Below, piece by piece: positions 16,241-24,917 of a stretch of 64,000 bases of DNA (position 1 is its first letter; each line of letters starts with the position of its first letter). The stretch is from positions 2,441,501-2,505,500 of the forward strand of contig NZ_JAUSXS010000001.1 in the NCBI RefSeq assembly GCF_030816195.1, read 5' to 3'. A program made the position numbers and the translations under genes. The notes under the pieces were generated by a model. The model saw only the letters and a list, made by a program, of their open reading frames with translations. It had not been told where the DNA came from and made no database searches. Source of the DNA: Pseudomonas sp. W4I3 (GTDB lineage: Bacteria; Pseudomonadota; Gammaproteobacteria; Pseudomonadales; Pseudomonadaceae).

Positions 16241-17572
16241 TTATTGAGGGCTGGAGCGCCCGGTCATCTCCCGTGCCATCTCGGTGGCATAGCTGTCGGT
16301 CATGCCGGCGATGAAGTCGATCATGCGCAGGAACGAGGCGTGCAACGGCCAGGTGGGGTCCGGTGCGCTATTGCCCAGCAAGTCTAGAATGCGCCGGTGC
16401 TTGAACGACGGCGTACGCCCTCCGTGTTGCTCCAAGGCTGCACCGCAAAACGCGTTCAGCAGAATTTCCAGGGTGGTGTAGGCGCCGATTTCATGCAGGG
16501 TCTTGCGTTTATCCTGGAAGATTTTCTTGCGCGCCATGTCCTTTGCATCCAGTACGCAACGCTTCGCCGGACCGTGCATGTGTTCAACCAGATCGCCAGG
16601 CAGGGTGCCGGCAAGCAGGGCGTCCTGTTGCTCGACAAACGCTCGCGCGGCGGCGTTGGTCAGGTGCTCGATGGCCTTGCCGCGCAGGATCGCCAGCTTG
16701 CGGCGACGCGAATCCGACGAGCCTAACTGTCGATACGTCTGCGGCAGGTCATCACCCACCAGGTCGAGCAGCAGTGACTCGACTTCGGCGTATTCGAGCA
16801 ACTCCATCTCCAGGCCGTCTTCCAGGTCGATCAACGCATAGCAGATGTCATCGGCCGCCTCCATCAAGTACACCAACGGATGGCGGGCCCAGCGTTGCTC
16901 TTCCAGTTGAGGCAGGCCCAGTTTATGGGCGATCTGTTCCAGAATCGGCAGCTCACTCTGGTAGCAGCCGAACTTGTGTTTCTTGTAACCCAACGAGTCC
17001 GCGTGGCGGGCAGTCCAGGGGTACTTGAGGTAGGTACCCAGGGTGGCATAGGTGAGCCGCGTGCCACCGTCGAACTGGTGATATTCAAGCTGGGTCAATA
17101 CCCGGAAACCCTGCGCATTGCCTTCGAAATTGAGGAAGTCATTGCGCTCGGCGCTGCTCATATCATCCAGCCAGCCGCGCCCGGCGGCTTGCTGAAACCA
17201 GTGGCGAATGGCGTCTTCGCCGGAGTGGCCGAAGGGCGGATTGCCGATGTCATGGGCCAGGCAAGCCGACTGCACCACCATGCCCAAATCGCTGGGGTCG
17301 CACCAGTCGGGCAGGGCGCCGCGCAATGTTTCGCCGACGCGCATGCCAAGGGAGCGCCCCACACAGCTGACTTCCAGCGAGTGGGTCAGGCGCGTATGGA
17401 TATGGTCATTGCTGGACACGGGATGCACTTGGGTCTTGCGGCCCAGGCGGCGGAAAGCGCCGGAGAAAATGATGCGGTCATGGTCTTTGTGAAAAGGACT
17501 GCGGCCCAGTTCTTCAGGGCTGTGCAGGGGTTTGCCAAGACGTTCGCGGGTCAGCAGGGTAGGCCAATCCAA
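16241..17572 (-). CDS. dgt: dGTP triphosphohydrolase-like protein
   Basis: A 443-residue HD-domain dNTP triphosphohydrolase. The metal motif is visible as RLTHSLEVS, then [18 protein letters not shown]. These enzymes release triphosphate from dNTPs and adjust nucleotide pools. The start is a TTG ([13 protein letters not shown]) with GGAGAG about nine bases upstream, giving the standard length of Pseudomonas homologues; in-frame ATG codons further upstream lack a ribosome site. Confidence 0.93.
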   Translation of the reverse strand: MDWPTLLTRERLGKPLHSPEELGRSPFHKDHDRIIFSGAFRRLGRKTQVHPVSSNDHIHTRLTHSLEVSCVGRSLGMRVGETLRGALPDWCDPSDLGMVVQSACLAHDIGNPPFGHSGEDAIRHWFQQAAGRGWLDDMSSAERNDFLNFEGNAQGFRVLTQLEYHQFDGGTRLTYATLGTYLKYPWTARHADSLGYKKHKFGCYQSELPILEQIAHKLGLPQLEEQRWARHPLVYLMEAADDICYALIDLEDGLEMELLEYAEVESLLLDLVGDDLPQTYRQLGSSDSRRRKLAILRGKAIEHLTNAAARAFVEQQDALLAGTLPGDLVEHMHGPAKRCVLDAKDMARKKIFQDKRKTLHEIGAYTTLEILLNAFCGAALEQHGGRTPSFKHRRILDLLGNSAPDPTWPLHASFLRMIDFIAGMTDSYATEMAREMTGRSSPQ

Positions 17573-17743
17573 GGCAGGTACTCTCCGTACGGTGAATGAC
17601 ACCATCAGCTTCCCGTTTCCGCGTTGGCGGGGCAAGCGGAAATCTTCAGGTCGAGGGTGTCGATTGCAACAAACAGCAGGCGCTGACCGCCGTTGCAGAA
17701 TTGTCCGGCGGTCAGGTCGTGGTATTGAACTCGCAAGCGGGGC

Positions 17744-18085
17744 TTACTTTCTGCGCGAAGCGCCTTGCATGGCCAGTTTGATCAGCGGGATCAACCCGGC
17801 CCCCAGCCGTACCAGGCGTGTCACGCTGCTGATACTGCCGCCCTTGGCGCCCTTGCCGGTAAAGAACCCCATCAGTGTCACCGCCGCCACGCCCCACAAC
17901 GGCGCGTGCTTGATGCCCAGGCTGTCCTGCCAGTTGTGACGCAGGTTGCGCATTCTGTGCAGCGGCCCCATCAGTTGCTGGGACTCATGCCGGATTTCCT
18001 GACGGTGCATTTCCATGCGCAGGCGAATCAACGCTTTGCGCATTTCTCGACGGGACGTGTTTTGCGGGATTTCAGGCAGGCTCAT
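17744..18085 (-). CDS. YqjK-like small protein
   Basis: A 113-residue protein with a highly charged N-terminal half (Arg/Lys/Glu-rich, about 1-58) and a hydrophobic segment (about 64-78), then a second weakly hydrophobic stretch. It overlaps the upstream holin-like gene by four bases and is the third gene of a unit equivalent to yqjD-yqjE-yqjK. Function unknown; position and charge pattern are the only grounds for the name. Confidence 0.6.
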   Translation of the reverse strand: MSLPEIPQNTSRREMRKALIRLRMEMHRQEIRHESQQLMGPLHRMRNLRHNWQDSLGIKHAPLWGVAAVTLMGFFTGKGAKGGSISSVTRLVRLGAGLIPLIKLAMQGASRRK

Positions 18086-18471
18086 GGCAGTAGGCGCTCC
18101 CGATCATTGGCCAATTCTTCGAGGGTGGCATGGAACGGGGTGGACTCATCGAACACCGCCGCTTTCAAGCGTACCCCGCAGAATGCTGCGGCAAGGCTGT
18201 AAAACACGCACAGGCAGATGATGCCGGTCAGGCGGTAGCCGGTGTCCCAGACCAGGATCATTACCAGCGTCGATAAGCCGACCAACAGCAACAGGGCGAA
18301 CACCAGTGCCAGGCCGGCAAACAGCAGCAGGCTGACGGTACGTGCCTTCTGTTCCTGCAGCTCGATGCCAAACAGTTCGACATGGCTGTGCAGCAAGCCG
18401 AGCACGGCAGCGCCCAGACGACGGGAGGTGGAACCTGCGCCCTTTGACGAGCTGGTTTCGTCGATAGCCAT
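18082..18471 (-). CDS. YqjE/phage holin family membrane protein (DUF1469)
   Basis: A 129-residue protein with two strong membrane helices (about 48-70 and 80-103) and a short soluble tail, typical of the YqjE family. In enterobacteria yqjE sits with yqjD, whose product binds ribosomes and the inner membrane in stationary phase. Here it is the middle gene of the same three-gene arrangement. Confidence 0.8.
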   Translation of the reverse strand: MAIDETSSSKGAGSTSRRLGAAVLGLLHSHVELFGIELQEQKARTVSLLLFAGLALVFALLLLVGLSTLVMILVWDTGYRLTGIICLCVFYSLAAAFCGVRLKAAVFDESTPFHATLEELANDRERLLP

Positions 18472-18475
18472 GATA

Positions 18476-18790
18476 TTAGCGCCTGGTAGCCAGCAGACCG
18501 ATCAAAAAGCCTACGCCGGCAGCGATGCCGACAGACTGCCATGGGTTGGCTTGAACGTAGTCTTCCGTCGCGGTAATGGCCGCCTGGCCACGCTCACGCA
18601 GGGAGTCTTCAGTCAATTGCAGGGTTTCACGGGCCTTGAGCAGACTTTCGTGGATCTTGGTGCGCAGCTCATCGGCCTGGTCGCCGGCCAGGATGGCGGT
18701 GTCATCCAGCAACCTTTCGGTATCGCTGACGAGGGCCTGAAAATCCGCCATCAATATTTCTTGAGCAGTCTTTGCTGTTTTGCCGGCCAT
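18476..18790 (-). CDS. ElaB/YqjD family (DUF883) protein
   Basis: A 104-residue protein: an amphipathic N-terminal helical region (residues 1-75), then NPWQSVGIAAGVGFLIGLLATRR, the C-tail membrane anchor typical of DUF883. E. coli YqjD/ElaB bind 70S ribosomes and tether them to the membrane when growth stops. The ATG is preceded by GGAGA; in-frame sequence upstream to 18979 is not family-like. First gene of the unit with the holin-like and YqjK-like genes. Confidence 0.87.
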   Translation of the reverse strand: MAGKTAKTAQEILMADFQALVSDTERLLDDTAILAGDQADELRTKIHESLLKARETLQLTEDSLRERGQAAITATEDYVQANPWQSVGIAAGVGFLIGLLATRR

Positions 18791-18866
18791 GGGTATCTCC
18801 GTGTGTGGCTGTTCTGTACGTGTGGTTTCGAGTCGCGAGCTTCGCCGAAGGTTCACTGCAATTGTC

Positions 18867-18882
18867 TGGTACAGCTTTTGCT
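18867..18882 (+). promoter_or_regulatory. Possible sigma54 promoter upstream of amtB
   Basis: TGGTAC-N5-TTGCT matches the sigma54 -24/-12 consensus (TGGCAC-N5-TTGCW) with one mismatch and the required GG-N10-GC spacing. It is 255 bases before the amtB start, in the 346-base gap 18791-19136 that holds no gene. Nitrogen control of amtB by NtrC/sigma54 is normal in proteobacteria; a chance match cannot be excluded. Confidence 0.35.
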
Positions 18883-19136
18883 TTGCCTTGGTGCGCAGGC
18901 CCTGACGCCTGCGCTGAATCCGGGCGGTCGAGGTGCAAGCCTTGAAAAACCTTACCCTAATTAACTGAAACTCGCGCAAATACCCTGTCGGGGACCGCCG
19001 GTTGTGTTGATCGCTGCGCTAAAGCGGTTCACGCCCCTTTGAAGTAGGGAGCGAGCTTTGGTGCCAATTTAGTGCGGACGATCGCGGTTTGAACCGATTT
19101 GGTGCTGTTTGCCTTACTGCAGGCCTGCCAACCTCC

Positions 19137-20345
19137 ATGGAAAATTTGCAAAGTGCGGTGGACACGCTTGTCCATAGCTCCAACACGCTGTTCATCTTGA
19201 TTGGCGCGGTGATGGTCCTGGCCATGCATGCCGGTTTTGCCTTTCTGGAAGTGGGTACGGTGCGCCAGAAGAACCAAGTCAACGCGTTGTCGAAAATCCT
19301 CAGCGACTTTGCAATCTCCACCCTGGCTTATTTCTTTATAGGCTATTGGATTTCCTATGGGGTCAGTTTCCTGCAGCCGGCGGCGGTGATCAGCGCCGAT
19401 CATGGCTACAGCCTGGTGAAGTTTTTCTTCCTGCTGACCTTCGCCGCGGCGATCCCGGCGATCATTTCCGGGGGGATTGCCGAGCGCGCGAAATTTGCTC
19501 CGCAGTTGTGCGCGACGGCATTGATCGTGGCGTTCATCTACCCGTTTTTCGAAGGCATGGTGTGGAATGGCAACTTCGGCCTGCAGGCCTGGCTGCTCGC
19601 GACCTTTGGCGCCAGCTTCCATGACTTCGCCGGTTCCGTGGTGGTGCATGCCATGGGTGGGTGGCTGGCGTTGGCGGCGGTGCTGTTGCTCGGCCCGCGC
19701 AACGGACGTTACCGCGAAGGGCGCCTGGTGGCGTTTGCGCCCTCGAGCATTCCGTTTCTCGCGCTGGGTTCGTGGATCCTGATCGTGGGCTGGTTCGGGT
19801 TCAACGTGATGAGCGCGCAAACCCTCAATGGCGTCAGCGGCCTGGTGGCGGTCAACTCGTTGATGGCAATGGTCGGTGGCACCGTTGCCGCGCTGGTGAT
19901 CGGCCGCAATGACCCAGGCTTCCTGCACAACGGCCCGCTGGCTGGGCTGGTGGCAATCTGTGCCGGTTCCGACCTGATGCACCCGGTGGGCGCGCTGGTC
20001 ACCGGTGTGGTCGCGGGAGGCTTGTTTGTATGGTGCTTCATGGCCGCCCAGGATCGTTGGAAGATCGATGACGTGCTGGGGGTGTGGCCGCTGCACGGCC
20101 TCTGTGGCGTATGGGGCGGCATTGCCTGCGGCATCTTCGGGCAGACGGCCCTGGGCGGGCTGGGCGGTGTCAGCCTGATCAGTCAGTTGATCGGCACCGC
20201 CCTCGGCGTCGCCGTGGCACTGGTGGGTGGCCTGTTGGTGTACGGCGTGATCAAGCGCGTGTCCGGGCTGCGTCTGAGCCAGGAAGAGGAGTATTACGGG
20301 GCGGACCTGTCGATCCACAAGATCGGCGCGGTCAGTCAGGATTGA
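19137..20345 (+). CDS. amtB: Ammonium transporter AmtB
   Basis: A 402-residue Amt/MEP/Rh channel with about eleven hydrophobic segments. Conserved blocks include VMVLAMHAGFAFLEVGTVRQKN, the pore region FHDFAGSVVVHAMGG and the C-terminal HGLCGVWGGIACGIFG carrying the paired pore histidines. It moves ammonium across the inner membrane. The start MENLQSAVDT is the family start. No glnK precedes it, unlike the usual glnK-amtB pair. A possible sigma54 promoter lies upstream. Confidence 0.93.
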   Translation: MENLQSAVDTLVHSSNTLFILIGAVMVLAMHAGFAFLEVGTVRQKNQVNALSKILSDFAISTLAYFFIGYWISYGVSFLQPAAVISADHGYSLVKFFFLLTFAAAIPAIISGGIAERAKFAPQLCATALIVAFIYPFFEGMVWNGNFGLQAWLLATFGASFHDFAGSVVVHAMGGWLALAAVLLLGPRNGRYREGRLVAFAPSSIPFLALGSWILIVGWFGFNVMSAQTLNGVSGLVAVNSLMAMVGGTVAALVIGRNDPGFLHNGPLAGLVAICAGSDLMHPVGALVTGVVAGGLFVWCFMAAQDRWKIDDVLGVWPLHGLCGVWGGIACGIFGQTALGGLGGVSLISQLIGTALGVAVALVGGLLVYGVIKRVSGLRLSQEEEYYGADLSIHKIGAVSQD

Positions 20346-20413
20346 TCGGCGCGCTTGCCGGGCAGTGTTGGGCTTAGAATGGTGGCGTGTTTTCCCAATC
20401 GAGTTGATTTGCC

Positions 20414-20650
20414 ATGCTTCCTGAATGCCAGCTGTTCGGCACCCTGGGTTGCCATCTGTGTGAAATTGCCGAAGCCGAAATCATGCCGCTCGTCGAGCAC
20501 GGGTTGCTCGTGGAGCTGGTGGATATCACCGACCCCGACGACCTGACCGAGGCCTACGGCCTGCGGATTCCGGTGCTCCGACGGGTAGACACGGGGGCTG
20601 AACTGGATTGGCCTTTCGACACTGAGCAAGTTGTTGCCTTCCTGCGCTGA
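20414..20650 (+). CDS. Glutaredoxin-like protein (DUF836)
   Basis: A 78-residue thioredoxin-fold mini-protein with a CHLC redox pair after QLFGTLG and a cis-Pro in LRIPVLRR. DUF836 proteins are small glutaredoxin relatives of unknown partner. Length and motif placement are normal. It lies alone between amtB and a conserved hypothetical gene. Confidence 0.85.
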   Translation: MLPECQLFGTLGCHLCEIAEAEIMPLVEHGLLVELVDITDPDDLTEAYGLRIPVLRRVDTGAELDWPFDTEQVVAFLR

Positions 20651-20724
20651 CGTTTAGGCTATGGCGGGTTTCCAATTATTAAGTTACTGTATGTTTGTAC
20701 AGCGATTGAATAGAGGGAACGCCC

Positions 20725-21060
20725 GTGGTGAATGTCGAACAACTGAAAAGCAGCGTCAATCGCATGTCCGCCGACATCGTGCGCGATGCGGTGAACGAGC
20801 TGCGCCTCGATGGCTTGGTCACGGAAGGCAAGACGCCCTTCAACAAGGTGCATTTCAATACCTGCTTTGCCGAGATCGAGGCGTTGTTCCAGCGTGCCGG
20901 TTATCACAAGCAGCTGGATGTCGTGGGTTATCAGGGCTTGCTCTACGCACTTTACGATCCGGGCCGTTGGGAGGCCGTGGACGTGCTGCGCTGGCTCAAG
21001 GAGTTTACCGAGGCAGCGAGTGCTTCGAAGGTTTTGCGCGCGCAATTGGCCAAGGCCTGA
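20725..21060 (+). CDS. Conserved hypothetical protein, Pseudomonas type
   Basis: A 111-residue soluble, helical protein with no recognised domain. It starts with GTG (a second GTG follows at once) after AGAGGGAA. The sequence has the codon use of its core neighbours and no signal peptide. It lies 73 bases before the pseudouridine synthase gene on the same strand and may be co-transcribed with it. Confidence 0.7.
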   Translation: MVNVEQLKSSVNRMSADIVRDAVNELRLDGLVTEGKTPFNKVHFNTCFAEIEALFQRAGYHKQLDVVGYQGLLYALYDPGRWEAVDVLRWLKEFTEAASASKVLRAQLAKA

Positions 21061-21133
21061 TAACTCTCCTAGGCTCAATCCCGCACCCTGCGGGATAATG
21101 CCCGCCTGTTTATTCCAGGCGTTGAGCATCGGC

Positions 21134-22024
21134 ATGTCCACTTCCGGTTTTTCCCCTTCACAGCACCAAGCCAGTACCTTGTACCTGCCGCCTGGCTCTT
21201 GGGCGACAGTGCTCGATTGCCTGTGCGATCACTTCCCGGCCATCGCCCGTGAACAGTGGCTGGACCGCGTTGCCCGTGGCCGGGTACTGGATATCAACGG
21301 TCACCCCATCAGCCTGGACCTGGCTTACAAGGAAGGCCTGTGCATTTATTACTTTCGCGAAGTGCTCAACGAGAAAGTGATTCCGGTACAGGAAACCATC
21401 CTGTACGCCGATGAACACCTGGTGGTGGCTGACAAACCGCATTTCCTGCCAGTGACCCCCGCCGGCGAGTATGTGGAGCAAACGCTGTTGCGCCGTTTGA
21501 TCCGGCGTCTGGGCAATCCCGCCCTGGTGCCCTTGCACCGCATTGATCGGCATACCGCAGGGCTGGTGCTGTTCTCGGCCAACCCCGACAGCCGCACGGC
21601 CTATCAGCAGCTGTTTCCCACGCGGCGCATCGATAAATTCTACGAAGCCATTGCGCCGGCCCTGCCTGGCCTGACCTTCCCGCGGGTGCACAAAAGCCGG
21701 CTGGTGGACGGCGAACCGTTCTTCCGTATGCAGGAAGGCCCAGGTGCCAGCAACACCGAAACGGCCGTTGAAGTGCGCGAGAAACATGGCGATCTATGGC
21801 GCTATGGCCTGTTTCCGGTGACCGGCAAGAAGCACCAGTTGCGTGTACACATGACTGCGCTTGGCGCGAGTATCTGCAATGACCCGTTCTATCCCGAGGT
21901 GATCAAGGACGCCCAGGACGATTACGCCCACCCGCTCAAGTTGCTGGCCCAGGGCGTGCGCTTTGTCGACCCGGTCAGCGGCCAGGAACGCAGCTTTCGC
22001 AGTGAAATCACGCTGGACTGGTGA
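21134..22024 (+). CDS. RluA-family pseudouridine synthase
   Basis: A 296-residue RNA pseudouridine synthase. The catalytic Asp lies in LHRIDRHTAGLVLF; KFYEAIAP and the C-terminal GKKHQLRVHM block are standard. It converts uridine to pseudouridine in rRNA or tRNA; the target site cannot be told from sequence. The ATG at MSTSGFS is the first sensible start; the open frame extends further upstream only because it overlaps the preceding gene. A hairpin follows the stop. Confidence 0.9.
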   Translation: MSTSGFSPSQHQASTLYLPPGSWATVLDCLCDHFPAIAREQWLDRVARGRVLDINGHPISLDLAYKEGLCIYYFREVLNEKVIPVQETILYADEHLVVADKPHFLPVTPAGEYVEQTLLRRLIRRLGNPALVPLHRIDRHTAGLVLFSANPDSRTAYQQLFPTRRIDKFYEAIAPALPGLTFPRVHKSRLVDGEPFFRMQEGPGASNTETAVEVREKHGDLWRYGLFPVTGKKHQLRVHMTALGASICNDPFYPEVIKDAQDDYAHPLKLLAQGVRFVDPVSGQERSFRSEITLDW

Positions 22025-22038
22025 GCGCCAGAAACAAC

Positions 22039-22062
22039 AAGGCCCGCGCGAGGCGGGCCTTG
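22039..22062. terminator. Hairpin between the pseudouridine synthase and lipoprotein genes
   Basis: AAGGCCCGC/GCGGGCCTT stem with a short loop lies between convergent genes. There is no long T run, so strength is uncertain. Confidence 0.55.
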
Positions 22063-22077
22063 TGTGCAAGCGGTGGC

Positions 22078-22299
22078 TTACAGGTCTTTAACGGTGCGAA
22101 CCTGATCTTTGTTGATGCGGGTGTGCTTGCCGTCCAGCTGTTCGAATTCGTAGAAGCCCGAGTCTTCATCGTATTTCGGGGTGTCGACGGCCTGGATTTC
22201 GCGACCGTCATTCAGGGTGATCACTGTTGGCGAAGCGCAACCGGCGAGGGTGGCGAGGCCCAGTGCAAGCATGAGAGCGGCGATGGTCCGTTGAGTCAT
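22078..22299 (-). CDS. YgdI/YgdR-like small lipoprotein
   Basis: A 73-residue lipoprotein: signal peptide with lipobox LAGC (C21), then the small SH3-like domain TVITLNDGREIQAVDTPKYD of the YgdI/YgdR family (DUF903). Probably anchored in the outer membrane; role unknown. The ATG has GGAGAC upstream. Confidence 0.88.
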   Translation of the reverse strand: MTQRTIAALMLALGLATLAGCASPTVITLNDGREIQAVDTPKYDEDSGFYEFEQLDGKHTRINKDQVRTVKDL

Positions 22300-22378
22300 G
22301 GGTGTGTCTCCGAGAGAATACGTTTGAAATGCTGACCTTGTGACGTGTGCAACGCCGGCAAAGTTCCTGATGCAGCGC

Positions 22379-22981
22379 TCATTCTGACATGCCAGCCGGC
22401 GGGTGCAACAGCTCAGGGGTATTAAGGTTGGCCAGGCGTGGGTCACCGTTCGGGCATTCCAGGCCTACGGCGCCCAGCTGCAACAGGATTTTGCGTGGGC
22501 TACGTTCGCCAGCACTCCAGGCCTGCTCCACCTGATCTTTCAAGGCGGTGGGGATAATGCAGAGCAAGGGTTCCCAGAACTCGCCATGGCGTACCATCAC
22601 CGGAACCTGCGGGTTGCCTTGGGCAATGGCACGCAGGTCGGCCAGCAGCCGCGCGTCGATCTGCGGCACATCGCAGGGCAAGATCAGCAGATGCTCATGA
22701 CGCGCGGCGAACAGTCCCGCGCGTATGCCGGCAAGTGGTCCGGGAAAGTCCTGGCTGTCGTCGCTCACCAGTTGGTCGGCATAGGGCGCATACCGCGCAT
22801 GGTTGCGATTGCACGAGATGATCAAGTCGTCCGTGAGCGGTCGTACTAATTGATGCAGGTGCGCGATCAAGGGTTGGCCGCGCCATTCCAGCAGGCCTTT
22901 GTCCTCGCCGCCCATGCGCTGGCCGCGACCACCGGCCAACAACAAAACCGAGCAAGGCAGGCGTAGAGACTCAAGGGACAT
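22379..22981 (-). CDS. mobA: Molybdenum cofactor guanylyltransferase MobA
   Basis: A 200-residue MobA, which adds GMP to molybdopterin to form the MGD cofactor. The GTP site [20 protein letters not shown], the [17 protein letters not shown] block and [10 protein letters not shown] are all present. Start MSLESLRLP by family. Divergent from moaB-moeA, so the region forms a small molybdenum cofactor cluster. Confidence 0.95.
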   Translation of the reverse strand: MSLESLRLPCSVLLLAGGRGQRMGGEDKGLLEWRGQPLIAHLHQLVRPLTDDLIISCNRNHARYAPYADQLVSDDSQDFPGPLAGIRAGLFAARHEHLLILPCDVPQIDARLLADLRAIAQGNPQVPVMVRHGEFWEPLLCIIPTALKDQVEQAWSAGERSPRKILLQLGAVGLECPNGDPRLANLNTPELLHPPAGMSE

Positions 22982-23057
22982 GGCGGTTTCGCTGCGGCAG
23001 ATAAACAGGGGCCTGTGATATAACACCGGGCTGTTCCTTCGACAACCGGACCGTGCC

Positions 23058-23597
23058 ATGAAAGCCAAGGCTGATGCGCCCTTCGTACCTCTGAATATCG
23101 CTGTGTTGACCGTCAGCGACACCCGCACCCTGGACACCGACACCTCGGGCCAGGTCTTCGTCGACCGCCTGGCCGCCGCCGGCCACAACCTGGCCGAACG
23201 TGTGCTGCTCAAGGACGACCTTTACAAAATTCGCGCCCAGGTGGCCCACTGGATCGCCGAGGACGTGGTGCAGGTCGTGCTGATCACCGGCGGCACCGGC
23301 TTTACCGGCCGCGACAGCACGCCGGAAGCGGTGAGCTGCCTGTTGGACAAACAGGTGGATGGTTTTGGCGAGCTGTTCCGCCAGATCTCGGTCGCCGATA
23401 TCGGCACCTCCACGGTGCAGTCCCGAGCCCTGGCCGGCCTGGCCAATGGCACGCTGGTGTGCTGCCTGCCGGGCTCCACCAATGCCGTGCGCACCGGCTG
23501 GGACGGCATTCTGGCCGAGCAGTTGGACAACCGTCATCGCCCCTGCAACTTCGTACCCCACCTCAAGCAGGCCGAGCCCTGTGAATCCCGTGGATAA
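23058..23597 (+). CDS. moaB: Molybdenum cofactor biosynthesis protein MoaB
   Basis: A 179-residue MogA/MoaB-fold protein, the likely molybdopterin adenylyltransferase. The motif [19 protein letters not shown] and [19 protein letters not shown] are diagnostic. It precedes and overlaps moeA by 17 bases, so both are translated from one message. Confidence 0.93.
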   Translation: MKAKADAPFVPLNIAVLTVSDTRTLDTDTSGQVFVDRLAAAGHNLAERVLLKDDLYKIRAQVAHWIAEDVVQVVLITGGTGFTGRDSTPEAVSCLLDKQVDGFGELFRQISVADIGTSTVQSRALAGLANGTLVCCLPGSTNAVRTGWDGILAEQLDNRHRPCNFVPHLKQAEPCESRG

Positions 23598-24807
23598 GCC
23601 CGGCAAGACCGGCGCCTTGATGCCGGTGGAGGAGGCCTTGCAGCGTTTGCTGCAGATGGCCGGCGCCACGCCGATCCTCGAGCGCGAAGCGGTGAGCCTG
23701 GCCCAATGCGATGGCCGCGTATTGGCACAAGACCTGGTCTCCACCCTTGATCTGCCGCCCTGGCCCAACAGCGCCATGGACGGCTACGCCCTGCGCGTGG
23801 CGGACTGGGCTGGCGAGCCTTTGTCGGTCAGCCAGCGCATTTTCGCCGGCAATGCGCCTGAGCCTTTGGCGCCCGGAACCTGCGCACGCATCTTTACCGG
23901 CGCGCCGGTACCCGAGGGTGCCGATTGCGTGGAAATGCAGGAAAACGCGATCATCCACAGCGATGAACGCGTGGGTTTCAGCGAGCCGTTGCACGCGGGT
24001 CAGAACATCCGCCCTCAAGGCCAGGAAACCACGGTCGGTGAATTGGTGTTGCCCGCCGGTACGCGCCTGGGCCCGATCGAATTGGGCCTGGCCGCATCGC
24101 TCGGGCTTGATCGCCTGGACGTAGTGCGCCGTGTGCGGGTGGCCGTGCTGTCGACGGGGGACGAGCTGATCGAACCCGGTTTGCCGCTGGGGCCTGGGCA
24201 GATCTACAACAGCAACCGCCGTGTACTGTGTGCCTGGCTGGCGCGCATGGCGTGCGAAGTGATTGATGCCGGGATTCTGCCGGATGACCTGGAACAGACG
24301 CGTGCGCGATTGGCGAGCCTGGGGGATGTCGATCTGATTCTGTCCACGGGCGGTGTGTCGGTAGGCGAAGCGGACTTCCTGGGCATCGCCCTGCGTGAAG
24401 AGGGCGAACTGGCCCTGTGGAAACTGGCGATCAAACCCGGCAAACCGTTGACGGTCGGCCACTTCCGTGGCGTGCCGGTGATCGGCTTGCCGGGCAACCC
24501 GGCCTCGACTCTGGTGACGTTTGCGCTGTTGGCGCGGCCTTACCTCCTGCGGCGTCAAGGCGTGGACGTTGTCGAGCCGCTGCGCTTCGAAGTGCCGGTG
24601 GGTTTCGTATGGCCCAAACCGGGCAACCGTCGCGAATATCTGCGCGGGCGTATCGAGCACGGTCAGGCGATCATCTACCGCAATCAAAGCTCCGGCGTCC
24701 TGCGCAGCGCGGCGTGGGCCGAGGGATTTGTGGAGGTGCTGGAAGGGACGACGCTGGAACTGGGTGACCGGGTCAATTTCATTCCGTTGAGTGAGGTCAT
24801 GGGCTGA
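23581..24807 (+). CDS. moeA: Molybdopterin molybdenumtransferase MoeA
   Basis: A 408-residue MoeA, which inserts molybdate into adenylylated molybdopterin. Domain marks: PPWPNSAMDGYALRV, AGQNIRPQGQE, VAVLSTGDELIEPG, ILSTGGVSVGEADF, and the C-terminal IV domain from about 340. A GTG start (NPVDKPGK) overlapping moaB by 17 bases is used; a second GTG three codons on is possible. Confidence 0.94.
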   Translation: MNPVDKPGKTGALMPVEEALQRLLQMAGATPILEREAVSLAQCDGRVLAQDLVSTLDLPPWPNSAMDGYALRVADWAGEPLSVSQRIFAGNAPEPLAPGTCARIFTGAPVPEGADCVEMQENAIIHSDERVGFSEPLHAGQNIRPQGQETTVGELVLPAGTRLGPIELGLAASLGLDRLDVVRRVRVAVLSTGDELIEPGLPLGPGQIYNSNRRVLCAWLARMACEVIDAGILPDDLEQTRARLASLGDVDLILSTGGVSVGEADFLGIALREEGELALWKLAIKPGKPLTVGHFRGVPVIGLPGNPASTLVTFALLARPYLLRRQGVDVVEPLRFEVPVGFVWPKPGNRREYLRGRIEHGQAIIYRNQSSGVLRSAAWAEGFVEVLEGTTLELGDRVNFIPLSEVMG

Positions 24808-24917
24808 CGGGCCACCGCAGGCGTTGTTCATGGTGCGGTGTGCAAAGGAAAAGTCCTATTAGCAGGTCTTGGCGTGTGCGTTACGTTTCCAAGACTTGAT
24901 TGACTGGATGACTGGCT

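Noticed and set aside
24808..24917. Hrp box (GGAACC-N15/16-CCAC) upstream of the zeta-like gene or the DcpS-like gene
   Set aside because: No such pair at usable spacing in 24808-24917 or in 256-490, so type III control is not supported by the promoter sequence.
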